A DNA stretch of 64,000 bases, taken from assembly GCA_045120135.1 (NCBI GenBank), contig JBGVEN010000017.1, positions 62,001-126,000 of the forward strand, in the 5' to 3' direction. This DNA comes from SIG440 sp045120135 (GTDB taxonomy: Bacteria > Bacillota > Clostridia > Monoglobales > Monoglobaceae). The notes under the pieces were generated by a model that did not search any database, was not told where the DNA came from, and worked only from the letters and a program-made list of their open reading frames with translations. The position numbers and the translations under genes were made by a program. Below, in pieces: positions 33,232-40,931 of the stretch; the first letter of the stretch is position 1; each line of letters begins with the position of its first letter.

Positions 33232-34059
33232 ATGTCAAAAAAATTTGCAGAGTTCGGAAGAAAATATAAAAGTGAGGTAAAAAAACATAAGGCGGCGTTT
33301 GTTGTGTTTGTTACATTACGTCTTTTGGTTGTTCTTGCAATAGTTTTTTCGTGCATAAGCGGAAACTACGAGAATTTGTTTTATTGCGCTCTTACACTTA
33401 TATTATTTGCCTTGCCAACCTTTGTCGAAAAGAACTTTGGCATTGAGCTCCCGGGCGCGCTTGAAGTTGTAATTTTGCTTTTTATCTTTGCGGCGGAAAT
33501 TTTAGGCGAAATGGGAAGCTATTACACCAAAGTTCCGTATTGGGACACTATTCTTCACACGGTCAACGGCTTTTTGTGTGCGGCGATTGGCTTTGCAATG
33601 GTTGATATACTCAACAGAAACGAGAGGATAAAGTTTAAGCTTTCGCCAATATTCCTTACTGTTGTTGCGTTTTGCTTTTCTATGACCATTGGCGTTTTGT
33701 GGGAGTTTTTTGAATTCTTCTGTGATGTGTTTTTAGAAATGGATATGCAAAAGGATTTTGTTGTAAGTACAGTAACCTCTACTTATCTTGGGACAAGCAC
33801 TCACGACCCGTTAATACTTGAGAATATAAAGGATGTTACAGTTGACGGAGTTGCTCTGGATGTTGAGGGGTATCTGGATATTGGTCTGTACGATACAATG
33901 AAGGACCTGTTTGTCAACTTTATCGGAGCGGTGGTATTCAGCGTGATTGGTTTCTTCTATGTAAAGACCCGTGGCAAGGGAAAACTTGCAAAGCAGTTTA
34001 TCCCAAAGCTTAAATCAGAAAACAGTTTGCCGGAGGACCATGAAAATGCGGAAGATTAA
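33232..34059 (+). CDS. Polytopic membrane protein (DUF2238/YjdF-like)
   Basis: 275 residues with about six membrane segments (from about 22). The middle ALEVVILLFIFAAEILGEMGSYYTKVPYWDTILHTVNG and GVLWEFFEFFCD match the DUF2238/YjdF family of membrane proteins with conserved D-x-x-L-H and E-F-x-E patches; function not established. ATG 33232 follows AAAGAGG. Overlaps bioY by 14 bases, so it is in one transcript with the biotin transporter, but no functional link is evident. Confidence 0.68.
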   Translation: MSKKFAEFGRKYKSEVKKHKAAFVVFVTLRLLVVLAIVFSCISGNYENLFYCALTLILFALPTFVEKNFGIELPGALEVVILLFIFAAEILGEMGSYYTKVPYWDTILHTVNGFLCAAIGFAMVDILNRNERIKFKLSPIFLTVVAFCFSMTIGVLWEFFEFFCDVFLEMDMQKDFVVSTVTSTYLGTSTHDPLILENIKDVTVDGVALDVEGYLDIGLYDTMKDLFVNFIGAVVFSVIGFFYVKTRGKGKLAKQFIPKLKSENSLPEDHENAED

Positions 34060-34579
34060 CATAAAGGATGCAACACGGATTTCGGTATTTGCTGCACTAA
34101 TGGTTGTATGTGCGTGGATATGGATTCCCGGCCCTGTACCCTTTACTATGCAGGCTTTCGGAGTCTTTCTTGCTGCAACGCTTATTGGCGAAAAGCGTGC
34201 GTGTGTGGCAACGCTTGTATATATTCTGCTTGGTGTGGCAGGAGTGCCGGTTTTTTCGGGGGCAAGAGGTGGTATAGGTGTACTTATTGGTCCTACCGGA
34301 GGGTTTATCTTAGGTTTTTTGCCCATGGCGTATATCTGCGGAAAAATATGCAGCAAAATTAAAAGAAGCCCTCAAACATTGATTTTATCAATGCTTGCCG
34401 GACTTCTTGGCTGTTATATTACCGGAACATTATGGTATGCCATTTTATATCTTGGAGAAAACGGAAAATTTGCCTTGGGTACAGCAATAATGCAATGTGT
34501 TGTGCCGTTTATAATGCCGGATTTACTCAAAATATTCCTTGCGGCATTTATTTCAAACCGCTTGCTAAAGCATATTTGA
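34046..34579 (+). CDS. bioY: Biotin ECF transporter S component BioY
   Basis: 177 residues, five to six membrane helices. Seen: the signature VPFTMQAFGVFLAATLIGEKRA, YILLGVAGVPVFSGARGGIGVLIGPTGGFI, and the C-terminal PFIMPDLLKIFLAA typical of BioY. It binds biotin and works with the shared EcfAAT energy module, not encoded here. ATG 34046 is preferred over 34040 for its spacing from GGAGGA. Overlaps the upstream gene. Confidence 0.95.
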   Translation: MRKINIKDATRISVFAALMVVCAWIWIPGPVPFTMQAFGVFLAATLIGEKRACVATLVYILLGVAGVPVFSGARGGIGVLIGPTGGFILGFLPMAYICGKICSKIKRSPQTLILSMLAGLLGCYITGTLWYAILYLGENGKFALGTAIMQCVVPFIMPDLLKIFLAAFISNRLLKHI

Positions 34580-34580
34580 C

Positions 34581-35354
34581 TTAAGACTCCCGTGCTTTGA
34601 AAAATCGGATTGCATTTTCGGTTGTAATCCTGATGACTTCATCGAGAGGGAGTCCTTTTATTTCGGCAACCTTTTCTGCAACATGGATAACCAGACTGCT
34701 GTCGTTTCGCTTGCCGCGGTGCGGCTCGGGAGCCATATACGGACAATCTGTTTCGATAAAGAGCCTGTCCATCGGTATTACGCGAAGTGCTTCGATTGCG
34801 CGGCGGGCGTTTTTGAATGTCAAAACCCCAGTAAAGGAGATGTGAAAACCCATATCGACAAGTATTTTTGCAGTTTCTGCACTACCCGAAAAACAATGTA
34901 TAACTCCGTTTGAAATGCCTTTTTCACGGAGAATTTCAATGCTCTCGCCCTTGGACTCTCTGTCGTGAATAACAACCGGCATTTTGAGCTCCTTTGCAAG
35001 GTCAAGCTGTGCACGGAACCATTCTTTTTGGGTGACGGGGTCGGTGTCATCATAGTGATAGTCAAGCCCGATTTCCCCTATTGCAACAACCTTGGGGTGA
35101 TTTGCCATTTCCCGAAGCTCGTCAAGGTTGGAAAGGGTCATTTTCCGTGTCCCGCTGGGGTGAACACCAACCGTGGCGTAAATAAAATCGTATTCCTCCG
35201 CAAGGGCAATGCTTGCCCGTGATGATTCCATATCCGCACCGATATTGTTTACTCTGCCGATACCGGCATCACGGATTTTTTTTATTACCTCTCGACGGTC
35301 GCTGTCAAACATTGAATCGTCAAGGTGGGCGTGAGTATCATACAAAAAGTTCAT
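34581..35354 (-). CDS. tatD: TatD family deoxyribonuclease
   Basis: 257 residues, TIM-barrel metal hydrolase. Seen: N-terminal DTHAHLDD (HxH ligands), GEIGLDYHYDD, PVVIHDRES, GVIHCFSGS and ETDCPYMAPEPHRG (catalytic acid and Arg/Asn region). Role in nucleic-acid repair/turnover; exact substrate in Firmicutes uncertain. It may be transcribed with the aminotransferase upstream despite a hairpin at 35376-35401. Confidence 0.94.
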   Translation of the reverse strand: MNFLYDTHAHLDDSMFDSDRREVIKKIRDAGIGRVNNIGADMESSRASIALAEEYDFIYATVGVHPSGTRKMTLSNLDELREMANHPKVVAIGEIGLDYHYDDTDPVTQKEWFRAQLDLAKELKMPVVIHDRESKGESIEILREKGISNGVIHCFSGSAETAKILVDMGFHISFTGVLTFKNARRAIEALRVIPMDRLFIETDCPYMAPEPHRGKRNDSSLVIHVAEKVAEIKGLPLDEVIRITTENAIRFFKARES

Positions 35355-35370
35355 TCTCCGATTCCTTTCA

Positions 35371-35401
35371 TAAAATCAGGGCGATTTAAAAATCGCCCTG
35401 A
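35371..35401 (-). terminator. Terminator hairpin between aminotransferase and tatD
   Basis: 12-bp perfect stem TCAGGGCGATTT (35376-35387) with 35390-35401, and A run at 35372-35375 (TTTT on the minus strand). Confidence 0.7.
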
Positions 35402-35406
35402 ATAAA

Positions 35407-36579
35407 TTATCTGCTTTCTTTAACAAAAGCCTCGATGCGGTTTAGTGCTTCGTTGATATTATCAAGAGAGTATGCGTAGGAGCAACGGATATGTCCCTCG
35501 CCGGAATCGCCAAAAGCTGTTCCGGGGATAACCGCAACCTTTTTACTGTAAAGCAGCTTTTCGCAAAACTCTGCCGAGGAAAGGCCGGTTGATTTGATGC
35601 ACGGGAATGCGTAAAACGCACCCTCCGGTTCAAAACATTCAAGACCCATATCGTTAAAGCCTTTAACAATTATCTTGCGGCGGTCGTTGTATTCTTCACG
35701 CATTACCTCGATGTCATTGTCACCGTTTTTAAGTGCCTCAACTGCCGCATACTGGGCTGTTGTGGGGGCAGACATAATTCCGTATTGGTGAACCTTTGTC
35801 ATTGCAGAGATAACAGCAGGGTGTCCGCAGGCGTAGCCCAGCCGCCATCCGGTCATAGCATATGCCTTGGAAAAACCGCTGACTAAAACGGTGCGGTCAT
35901 ACATCCCGTCGATTTCGGCAATGGAACAATGGTGCAGACCATAGGTCAGTTCAGCATAGATTTCGTCGCTCAGCACCCATATATCTGTTCCACGCAAAAC
36001 CTCCGCAATCTGCTCCAAATCCGACCTGGTCATAATTCCGCCGGTTGGGTTGTTAGGGTAGGGTAGAACAAGTACCTTTGTTTTTGGCGTGATTGCCGCC
36101 CTTAACTCGTCTGCTGTAAGCTTGAACTTGTTTTCTGCAGTTGTTGTAATGGGTACAGGAACACCGCCTGCCATTGTGCAAAGGGGTTTGTAGCATACAA
36201 AACTTGGCTCGGGGACGAGAACTTCATCACCGGGGCTGAGGACGGAGCGCATAAAAATGTCAATTGCTTCACTTCCGCCAACCGTTACAACGGTCTGGGT
36301 GAGCGGGTCGTAATTCAGATTAAATCTACGGCTGAGATAGTTTGAAATCTCACGGCGCAGCTCCATAAGACCCTTGTTTGAGGTGTAGTGGGTGTGACCC
36401 TTTTGCAAGGAATATATACCCTCGTCACGGATGTGCCAGGGAGTAACAAAATCAGGTTCGCCAACGCCAAGTGAAATTGCATCCTTCATTTCAGCAACAA
36501 TGTCGAAAAATTTGCGGATGCCTGAGGGCGGTATGCTGCTGACAGTTTTACTCAGCAGATTTTCGGGATTAAAGCTCAT
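35407..36579 (-). CDS. Pyridoxal-phosphate aminotransferase, class I/II
   Basis: 390 residues of the fold type I aspartate aminotransferase family. Seen: SGIRKFFDIVAEMKDAISLGVGEPDFVTP, SNKGLMELR, PNNPTGG, SDEIYAEL and the PLP lysine in SGFSKAYAMTGWRLGY. This subgroup is commonly annotated as aromatic or general amino-acid aminotransferase. The upstream Lrp-type regulator overlaps it by 4 bases (ATGA), suggesting that it controls or is controlled by amino-acid level. Confidence 0.93.
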   Translation of the reverse strand: MSFNPENLLSKTVSSIPPSGIRKFFDIVAEMKDAISLGVGEPDFVTPWHIRDEGIYSLQKGHTHYTSNKGLMELRREISNYLSRRFNLNYDPLTQTVVTVGGSEAIDIFMRSVLSPGDEVLVPEPSFVCYKPLCTMAGGVPVPITTTAENKFKLTADELRAAITPKTKVLVLPYPNNPTGGIMTRSDLEQIAEVLRGTDIWVLSDEIYAELTYGLHHCSIAEIDGMYDRTVLVSGFSKAYAMTGWRLGYACGHPAVISAMTKVHQYGIMSAPTTAQYAAVEALKNGDNDIEVMREEYNDRRKIIVKGFNDMGLECFEPEGAFYAFPCIKSTGLSSAEFCEKLLYSKKVAVIPGTAFGDSGEGHIRCSYAYSLDNINEALNRIEAFVKESR

Positions 36580-37079
36580 AGTGAGATAACCTCCCTGTCA
36601 TCTTCTTTTTCACCCGAGAATATTACACCATCATCCTTATAGCATTTAAGAACAAAGTGCGTTGCTGTACTCAGAACGCTTTCCATAGTTGCAAGATGCT
36701 CGGATACAAAAAGAGAGATATCTTTTATGTTCTCTCCCTCAACGGTAACACCAAAATCATAGCTTCCGCTCATAAGATTCATTGACTTTACCTGAGGAAA
36801 CTGATAAATTTGCTGTGCGAGGCGGTTAAAGCCATTGTGACGCTGAGGCGTAACCTTAAGCTCAATGTATGCGGTAACCTTGTCTTTTGCAGACGGCAGC
36901 TTATCCCAGTTGACAACCGCACCATATCCCATAATAACCCCCTCTTTTTCAAGGGCCTCAATGGCGGCGGCGGTCTCCGGTACAGTCATTTCCGCAATGG
37001 CGGCGACTTGCTCCAATGAAAGTTTACAGTTTTTGTGAAGAATATCAATAAGTTTTTCTGCTTTTTTAATTTGTGTCAT
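36576..37079 (-). CDS. Lrp/AsnC family transcriptional regulator
   Basis: 167 residues: N-terminal helix-turn-helix (about 15-55, LSLEQVAAIAEMTVPETAAAI) and an AsnC-type RAM domain with YIELKVTPQRHNGFNRLAQQI and SGSYDFGVTVEGE. ATG 37079 was chosen for its GGGAGG site; the frame upstream is open but has no such signal. First gene of a two-gene unit with the aminotransferase. Effector is likely an amino acid. Confidence 0.9.
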   Translation of the reverse strand: MTQIKKAEKLIDILHKNCKLSLEQVAAIAEMTVPETAAAIEALEKEGVIMGYGAVVNWDKLPSAKDKVTAYIELKVTPQRHNGFNRLAQQIYQFPQVKSMNLMSGSYDFGVTVEGENIKDISLFVSEHLATMESVLSTATHFVLKCYKDDGVIFSGEKEDDREVISL

Positions 37080-37253
37080 AGCAAGTGCCTCCCGTTTTCC
37101 GGCTCTAAATTTTATGAGCCATAAATTTTTTTGATATTCAGCAGTATACCACCAAATTTTGTTTAAGTCAAATGTTTTTGTCAAATATTTTATGCCAAAA
37201 TGCGGCTTATTTCTCTTGCTTTTTTAGATGATTTGTAGTAAAATAATTATAAT

Positions 37254-37270
37254 TGTAACAAAAATGTAAC
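37254..37270. promoter_or_regulatory. WalR-type binding site
   Basis: TGTAAC-AAAAA-TGTAAC fits the WalR (YycF) consensus TGTWAH-N5-TGTWAH perfectly. It is 70 bp before the LysM-G5-M23 gene. Confidence 0.65.
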
Positions 37271-37340
37271 AATTCATTTAAATGGTGTTAATCTTTTGAT
37301 GATAGTATAGATACAGTTAAATTTAATGTGAGGTGATTTT

Positions 37341-38867
37341 TTGAGTAACAAATGGAATATGCGAAGATTCGCAAAAAGACAGGCGTTTACTCCGAAAAGA
37401 ATTTTTGAAAGAATAGCAAAAATAAAAAGGTCAGTATTTAAGAATTCAAAAAATTCTGAAAATTTCAAATATAGCATTAATCTGTCGGACTTTGGAGAGA
37501 GTCCGTATATCAAGGCTGTCGGCAGCATGTGGAAAGAGTTTAGACGGCAGATTTTCACCGGAATGGTGACGGCGGTTGCGGCAATTTTACTTACAGTTAC
37601 AGTCAATGCCTTTAACTGGAGCTTTGGCTACGAGGTAATTATCGATGGTGAAAATATAGGTATGGTTATCAATAAAGCCACTGTATATGAGGCAATAGAT
37701 GGGGTAAAAGAACAGATGAGGTTGTTCTTCGGCGAGGAAAGTGATTACGAAAAACAGCCGGTTTTTGTGCAGAGAATTGTATCAGAACGTGAAATTTCGG
37801 ATGTCAAAGAACTTAAAAATGCCCTGCTTGCCAATGTTGATACTATGGTGGAGGGCTACGCTGTTTATGTGGACGGGGAAGCACTTTTCGGGGTTTCAAG
37901 TCAGGAGGCTGCGGATTGGGTTTTCACCAGATACAAGCAAAAATACACACCCGAACAAATTACAGACGATATGGTGGTTGATTTTTGCGAAAATACCGAG
38001 GTGAGAAAAGAGTTTATGCATATAGCTCTTCTTAAAACTCCCGAGGCTGCGCTTGAAGCCTTGACCGACGGCGAAATGGAAGTCGCAGAGTATACAGTTA
38101 AGGAGAACGACACACTTTGGGATATAGCCGAAAGCTTCGGTATATCGGTGGAGCGGATACTTGCCCTTAATGACGATATATCAGATGATATCAAAGCCGG
38201 AATGAAGATTAAGGTCGAACAGCCGACCCCGTTGCTTTCTGTCCGTAGCGTTCAGACGCTGGCTATGACCGAGGGCGTCCCCTACGAGATTGAAAAAATC
38301 AAAGACGACACCCTCTATGAGGGCAAAAGCGTCGTTACCCAAAAGGGTAAGGAAGGCACAGCAAAGGTTATTGCAAGGGTTACAAAGGTGAATGGTGTTC
38401 AAACTAAAAAAGATGTTCTTGAGAGTGAGACTGTCACAAAACCCGTCAAGCAGATTGAAAAGGTGGGAACTAAAAAAAGGCCGCCAACAACCGGCTCGGG
38501 AACATTCATAAGACCTACCTACGGAAGTCTTTCGTCAAGATACGGCAGCCGTTGGAACAGAAGCCATAACGGCGTTGATATTGCAGGCTCTTATAATTCT
38601 GATATAAAGGCTTCGGATGGTGGTGTGGTTACTTATGCCGACTGGATGTCGGGCTACGGCAATTATGTAGTGATAGACCACGAGAACGGCTACGAAACCG
38701 CATATGGGCATTGTGCATCACTTGATGTAAAGGTTGGTGACCGTGTTGCTAAGGGTGAGGTTATAGCCAAGATGGGCAACACCGGACGCAGTACGGGTAC
38801 TCATCTACACTTTGAAGTGCGTAAAAACGGCAAATTCGTGAACCCGCTTGAATATGTGGGGTATTAA
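37341..38867 (+). CDS. Membrane-anchored LysM-G5-M23 peptidoglycan endopeptidase
   Basis: 508 residues. Basic N-terminus, one transmembrane helix (about 72-92), then an extracellular region with a LysM domain (about 250-297, YTVKENDTLWDIAESFG), a G5 domain (about 300-375), and a peptidase M23 domain (about 395-508) with HNGVDIA and HLHFEVR zinc motifs. It cleaves peptidoglycan crosslinks. TTG start after GAGGTGA. It precedes the WalR-like regulator by 31 bp, and a WalR site is upstream, so it is a natural WalR target. Confidence 0.93.
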   Translation: MSNKWNMRRFAKRQAFTPKRIFERIAKIKRSVFKNSKNSENFKYSINLSDFGESPYIKAVGSMWKEFRRQIFTGMVTAVAAILLTVTVNAFNWSFGYEVIIDGENIGMVINKATVYEAIDGVKEQMRLFFGEESDYEKQPVFVQRIVSEREISDVKELKNALLANVDTMVEGYAVYVDGEALFGVSSQEAADWVFTRYKQKYTPEQITDDMVVDFCENTEVRKEFMHIALLKTPEAALEALTDGEMEVAEYTVKENDTLWDIAESFGISVERILALNDDISDDIKAGMKIKVEQPTPLLSVRSVQTLAMTEGVPYEIEKIKDDTLYEGKSVVTQKGKEGTAKVIARVTKVNGVQTKKDVLESETVTKPVKQIEKVGTKKRPPTTGSGTFIRPTYGSLSSRYGSRWNRSHNGVDIAGSYNSDIKASDGGVVTYADWMSGYGNYVVIDHENGYETAYGHCASLDVKVGDRVAKGEVIAKMGNTGRSTGTHLHFEVRKNGKFVNPLEYVGY

Positions 38868-38898
38868 AATATAATGTTCAGACCGGGAGGTGCTGATT

Positions 38899-39594
38899 TT
38901 GGAAAAGAAAGTTTTAGTAGTTGATGATGAAAGACCGATAGTTGAGATACTGAAGATAAATCTTCAGCGCGAGGGCTATGTGGTGTTTGAGGCATACGAC
39001 GGTGAGGAAGCGGTAAGCAAGGCAATGACTGTAGAGCCGGATTTGATTTTGCTTGATGTTATGCTTCCCAAACTGGACGGTTTTTCGGTGTGTAAAAAAA
39101 TTCGTGAAAAATCATCAGTTCCTATCCTTATGCTCACAGCAAGGGAGGAGGAGCTTGACAAGGTTCTTGGTCTTGAGCTGGGTGCTGATGACTATATAAC
39201 AAAGCCGTTCAGCGTTCGTGAGCTTATGGCAAGAGTAAAGGCAAATATGCGACGCAACCAGACCGTGTTTGAGGATAAGACCGAGGCTCCTGCTGAAAAG
39301 TTGGAAATCAGCGGATTTTTATTGGACTTCAACCGTTATGAGCTGTATAAAAACGGCAAGCTGATTGACCTCACAATCAGAGAATTTGACCTTATAAAAT
39401 TTTTGGCAAGCCAGCCCAACAAGGTTTTTTCAAGACAAAGTCTGCTTGAAAGCGTTTGGGACTATGAATACTACGGTGATGTGCGAACTGTCGATGTTAC
39501 CGTGCGCCGTCTGCGTGAAAAGGTGGAGGATGACCCCTCCGAGCCCAAGGTTATTATGACCAAGCGTGGTGTAGGCTACTACTTTCAGCCGTAA
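38899..39594 (+). CDS. walR: WalR-like response regulator (OmpR family)
   Basis: 231 residues: receiver domain with VLVVDDE, phospho-acceptor Asp in LILLDVMLP, LTARE and K in ITKPF; winged-helix DNA-binding domain (about 135-230, VRTVDVTVRRLREK). Closest in type to WalR/YycF and PhoP. TTG start follows GGGAGG. No histidine kinase is adjacent. It is followed by rlmH with a 1-base overlap, as in the Bacillus wal region where rlmH is at the end of the operon, so the kinase genes may have been lost from the locus. Confidence 0.85.
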   Translation: MEKKVLVVDDERPIVEILKINLQREGYVVFEAYDGEEAVSKAMTVEPDLILLDVMLPKLDGFSVCKKIREKSSVPILMLTAREEELDKVLGLELGADDYITKPFSVRELMARVKANMRRNQTVFEDKTEAPAEKLEISGFLLDFNRYELYKNGKLIDLTIREFDLIKFLASQPNKVFSRQSLLESVWDYEYYGDVRTVDVTVRRLREKVEDDPSEPKVIMTKRGVGYYFQP

Positions 39595-40076
39595 TGCTGG
39601 GGGTAACGCTGATTACGGTGGGTAAGCTCAAGGAAAAGTTCTATGTATCGGCAATGGATGAGTATGCAAAAAGATTATCGGCATACTGCCGGTTTGAGGT
39701 TATAGAGGTAAAGGACGAAAAAACGCCCGAAAATCCCACCCAGGTTGAAAAAACAGCGGTTTTAGACTGCGAGGCAGAACGGATAATTGCCAAAATCCCC
39801 AAAGGCGCAAAGGTGATAACTCTATGTGTCGAGGGCAAGCAGATGCCGTCTGAAAAATTTGCGGAGCTAATATCTAAAAGTACGGTAGAGGGAACAAGTA
39901 AGCTTGTGTTCGTTATCGGTGGTTCAATGGGATTGTCGGAAAGAGTGAAAAGTCTTTCGTCTGTAAGGCTAAGCTTCTCCGAAATGACCTTTCCGCATAT
40001 GCTGATGCGTGTAATCCTTGCTGAGCAAATATATCGGGGTTTCACAATTATAGAAGGCAAAACCTACCATAAATAA
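39594..40076 (+). CDS. rlmH: 23S rRNA pseudouridine-1915 N3-methyltransferase RlmH
   Basis: 160 residues, SPOUT-class knot methyltransferase using S-adenosylmethionine. Seen: N-terminal ITVGKLKEKFY, LCVEGKQMPSEKFA, FVIGGSMGLSERV and C-terminal MLMRVILAEQIYRGFTIIEGKTYHK, all diagnostic. Overlaps the response regulator stop (TAATG). Followed by a strong terminator. Confidence 0.97.
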   Translation: MLGVTLITVGKLKEKFYVSAMDEYAKRLSAYCRFEVIEVKDEKTPENPTQVEKTAVLDCEAERIIAKIPKGAKVITLCVEGKQMPSEKFAELISKSTVEGTSKLVFVIGGSMGLSERVKSLSSVRLSFSEMTFPHMLMRVILAEQIYRGFTIIEGKTYHK

Positions 40077-40128
40077 TAGGGACATTGATAAAATGCACAT
40101 AACGGGCAAGCTACATATTATTTTAACA

Positions 40129-40162
40129 AAAAACGGAAACGAACACTCGTTTCCGTTTTTTA
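40129..40162 (+). terminator. rlmH terminator (copy 1 of a duplicated hairpin)
   Basis: Stem AAACGGAAACGA (40131-40142), loop ACAC, TCGTTTCCGTTT (40147-40158), T run after. It differs by one loop base from the hairpin at 40901-40928. Confidence 0.9.
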
Positions 40163-40513
40163 TTTGATATATTCATCAAGTAGTTTCTTAAAGGAAAAGG
40201 CATCAGATTGAATATTTGTCGTGAAAAATAAACTAAGTTCCGGCAAAGTCAATTCAATTGTATATGATTTTAATTTATTTGATATTAAAAAAGTAAATCT
40301 TTGTATTGTACGATATGGGATATATTCTATTTCTAATTCATTAGAAATGTTTGGAAGTTTCGTAAATATAATGCGCTTGTTTGTAAAATAGGCGAAAATA
40401 TCTACGCTTTTAAATGATTTCAAAATCATTTCTTCCTTATAAAGATATGTCTTTGGTAAAGTTATAGATGATTCTTTACTTTCAAAGAAAGTCGATTTAA
40501 CAAAACCTATCAT
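40160..40513 (-). CDS. Bacterial PH-domain-like protein
   Basis: 117 residues, no membrane segment with the ATG at 40513 (GAGGAAATT before it). The core FAYFTNKRIIFTK...EIEYIPYRTIQRFTF...YTIELTLPELS is the bacterial PH (bPH) fold. Function unknown. It is divergent from a small XRE regulator, sharing an intergenic region with direct and inverted repeats, and the pair is flanked by duplicated terminators. Confidence 0.7.
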   Translation of the reverse strand: MIGFVKSTFFESKESSITLPKTYLYKEEMILKSFKSVDIFAYFTNKRIIFTKLPNISNELEIEYIPYRTIQRFTFLISNKLKSYTIELTLPELSLFFTTNIQSDAFSFKKLLDEYIK

Positions 40514-40544
40514 AAATTTCCTCTGTAAAAATATAATAATACAT

Positions 40545-40573
40545 ATAATAACACAAACAATTTTTAAAGTCAA
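40545..40573 (-). promoter_or_regulatory. Promoter of the PH-domain gene
   Basis: On the minus strand TTGACT (plus 40568-40573), 17-bp spacer, TATTAT (plus 40545-40550). Confidence 0.65.
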
Positions 40574-40610
40574 CTCAAAAGAGGTAATTATTTTACCTCA
40601 AAAGCGGTAA
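40574..40610. promoter_or_regulatory. Repeated operator-like sites
   Basis: CTCAAAAGAGGTAA (40574-40587) and CTCAAAAGCGGTAA (40597-40610) are direct repeats, and TTTTGAGGTGA overlapping the XRE start is an inverted partner. They lie between the divergent XRE and PH genes, next to the PH -35 box; likely sites for the XRE protein. Confidence 0.5.
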
Positions 40611-40631
40611 ACTGTTTTTGAGGTGAGTAAT

Positions 40632-40874
40632 ATGAATATTGGTGAAGCTGTTAAACTGAGAATTATTGAGCTGTGTAAACATAAGGGAATTACTGTGAAT
40701 AAATTAGCTAATATAAGTGGGGTTACCCAATCAACGCTTAGCAATATTACGAGCGGAAGAAATAACAGCACAACAATATCTACAATAAAAAAATTATGTG
40801 ATGGATTGGATATTACGGTAGAAGAATTTTTTTGCTCAGATTTATTTAAAAGCCTTGAACAAGAGATAAAATAA
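40632..40874 (+). CDS. XRE-family helix-turn-helix regulator
   Basis: 80 residues consisting almost only of the helix-turn-helix (about 8-65, KHKGITVNKLANISGVTQST... then NNSTTISTIKKLCDGLDITVEEFF). ATG 40632 follows GAGGTGA. Divergent from the PH-domain gene and likely its regulator. Confidence 0.88.
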   Translation: MNIGEAVKLRIIELCKHKGITVNKLANISGVTQSTLSNITSGRNNSTTISTIKKLCDGLDITVEEFFCSDLFKSLEQEIK

Positions 40875-40896
40875 TTCCATAAATATTTATCGCATG

Positions 40897-40931
40897 AAAA
40901 AAACGGAAACGAATACTCGTTTCCGTTTTTG
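40897..40931 (+). terminator. Bidirectional terminator (copy 2)
   Basis: Stem AAACGGAAACGA (40901-40912), loop ATAC, TCGTTTCCGTTT (40917-40928), between the XRE gene and the convergent Sapep peptidase. Confidence 0.9.
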
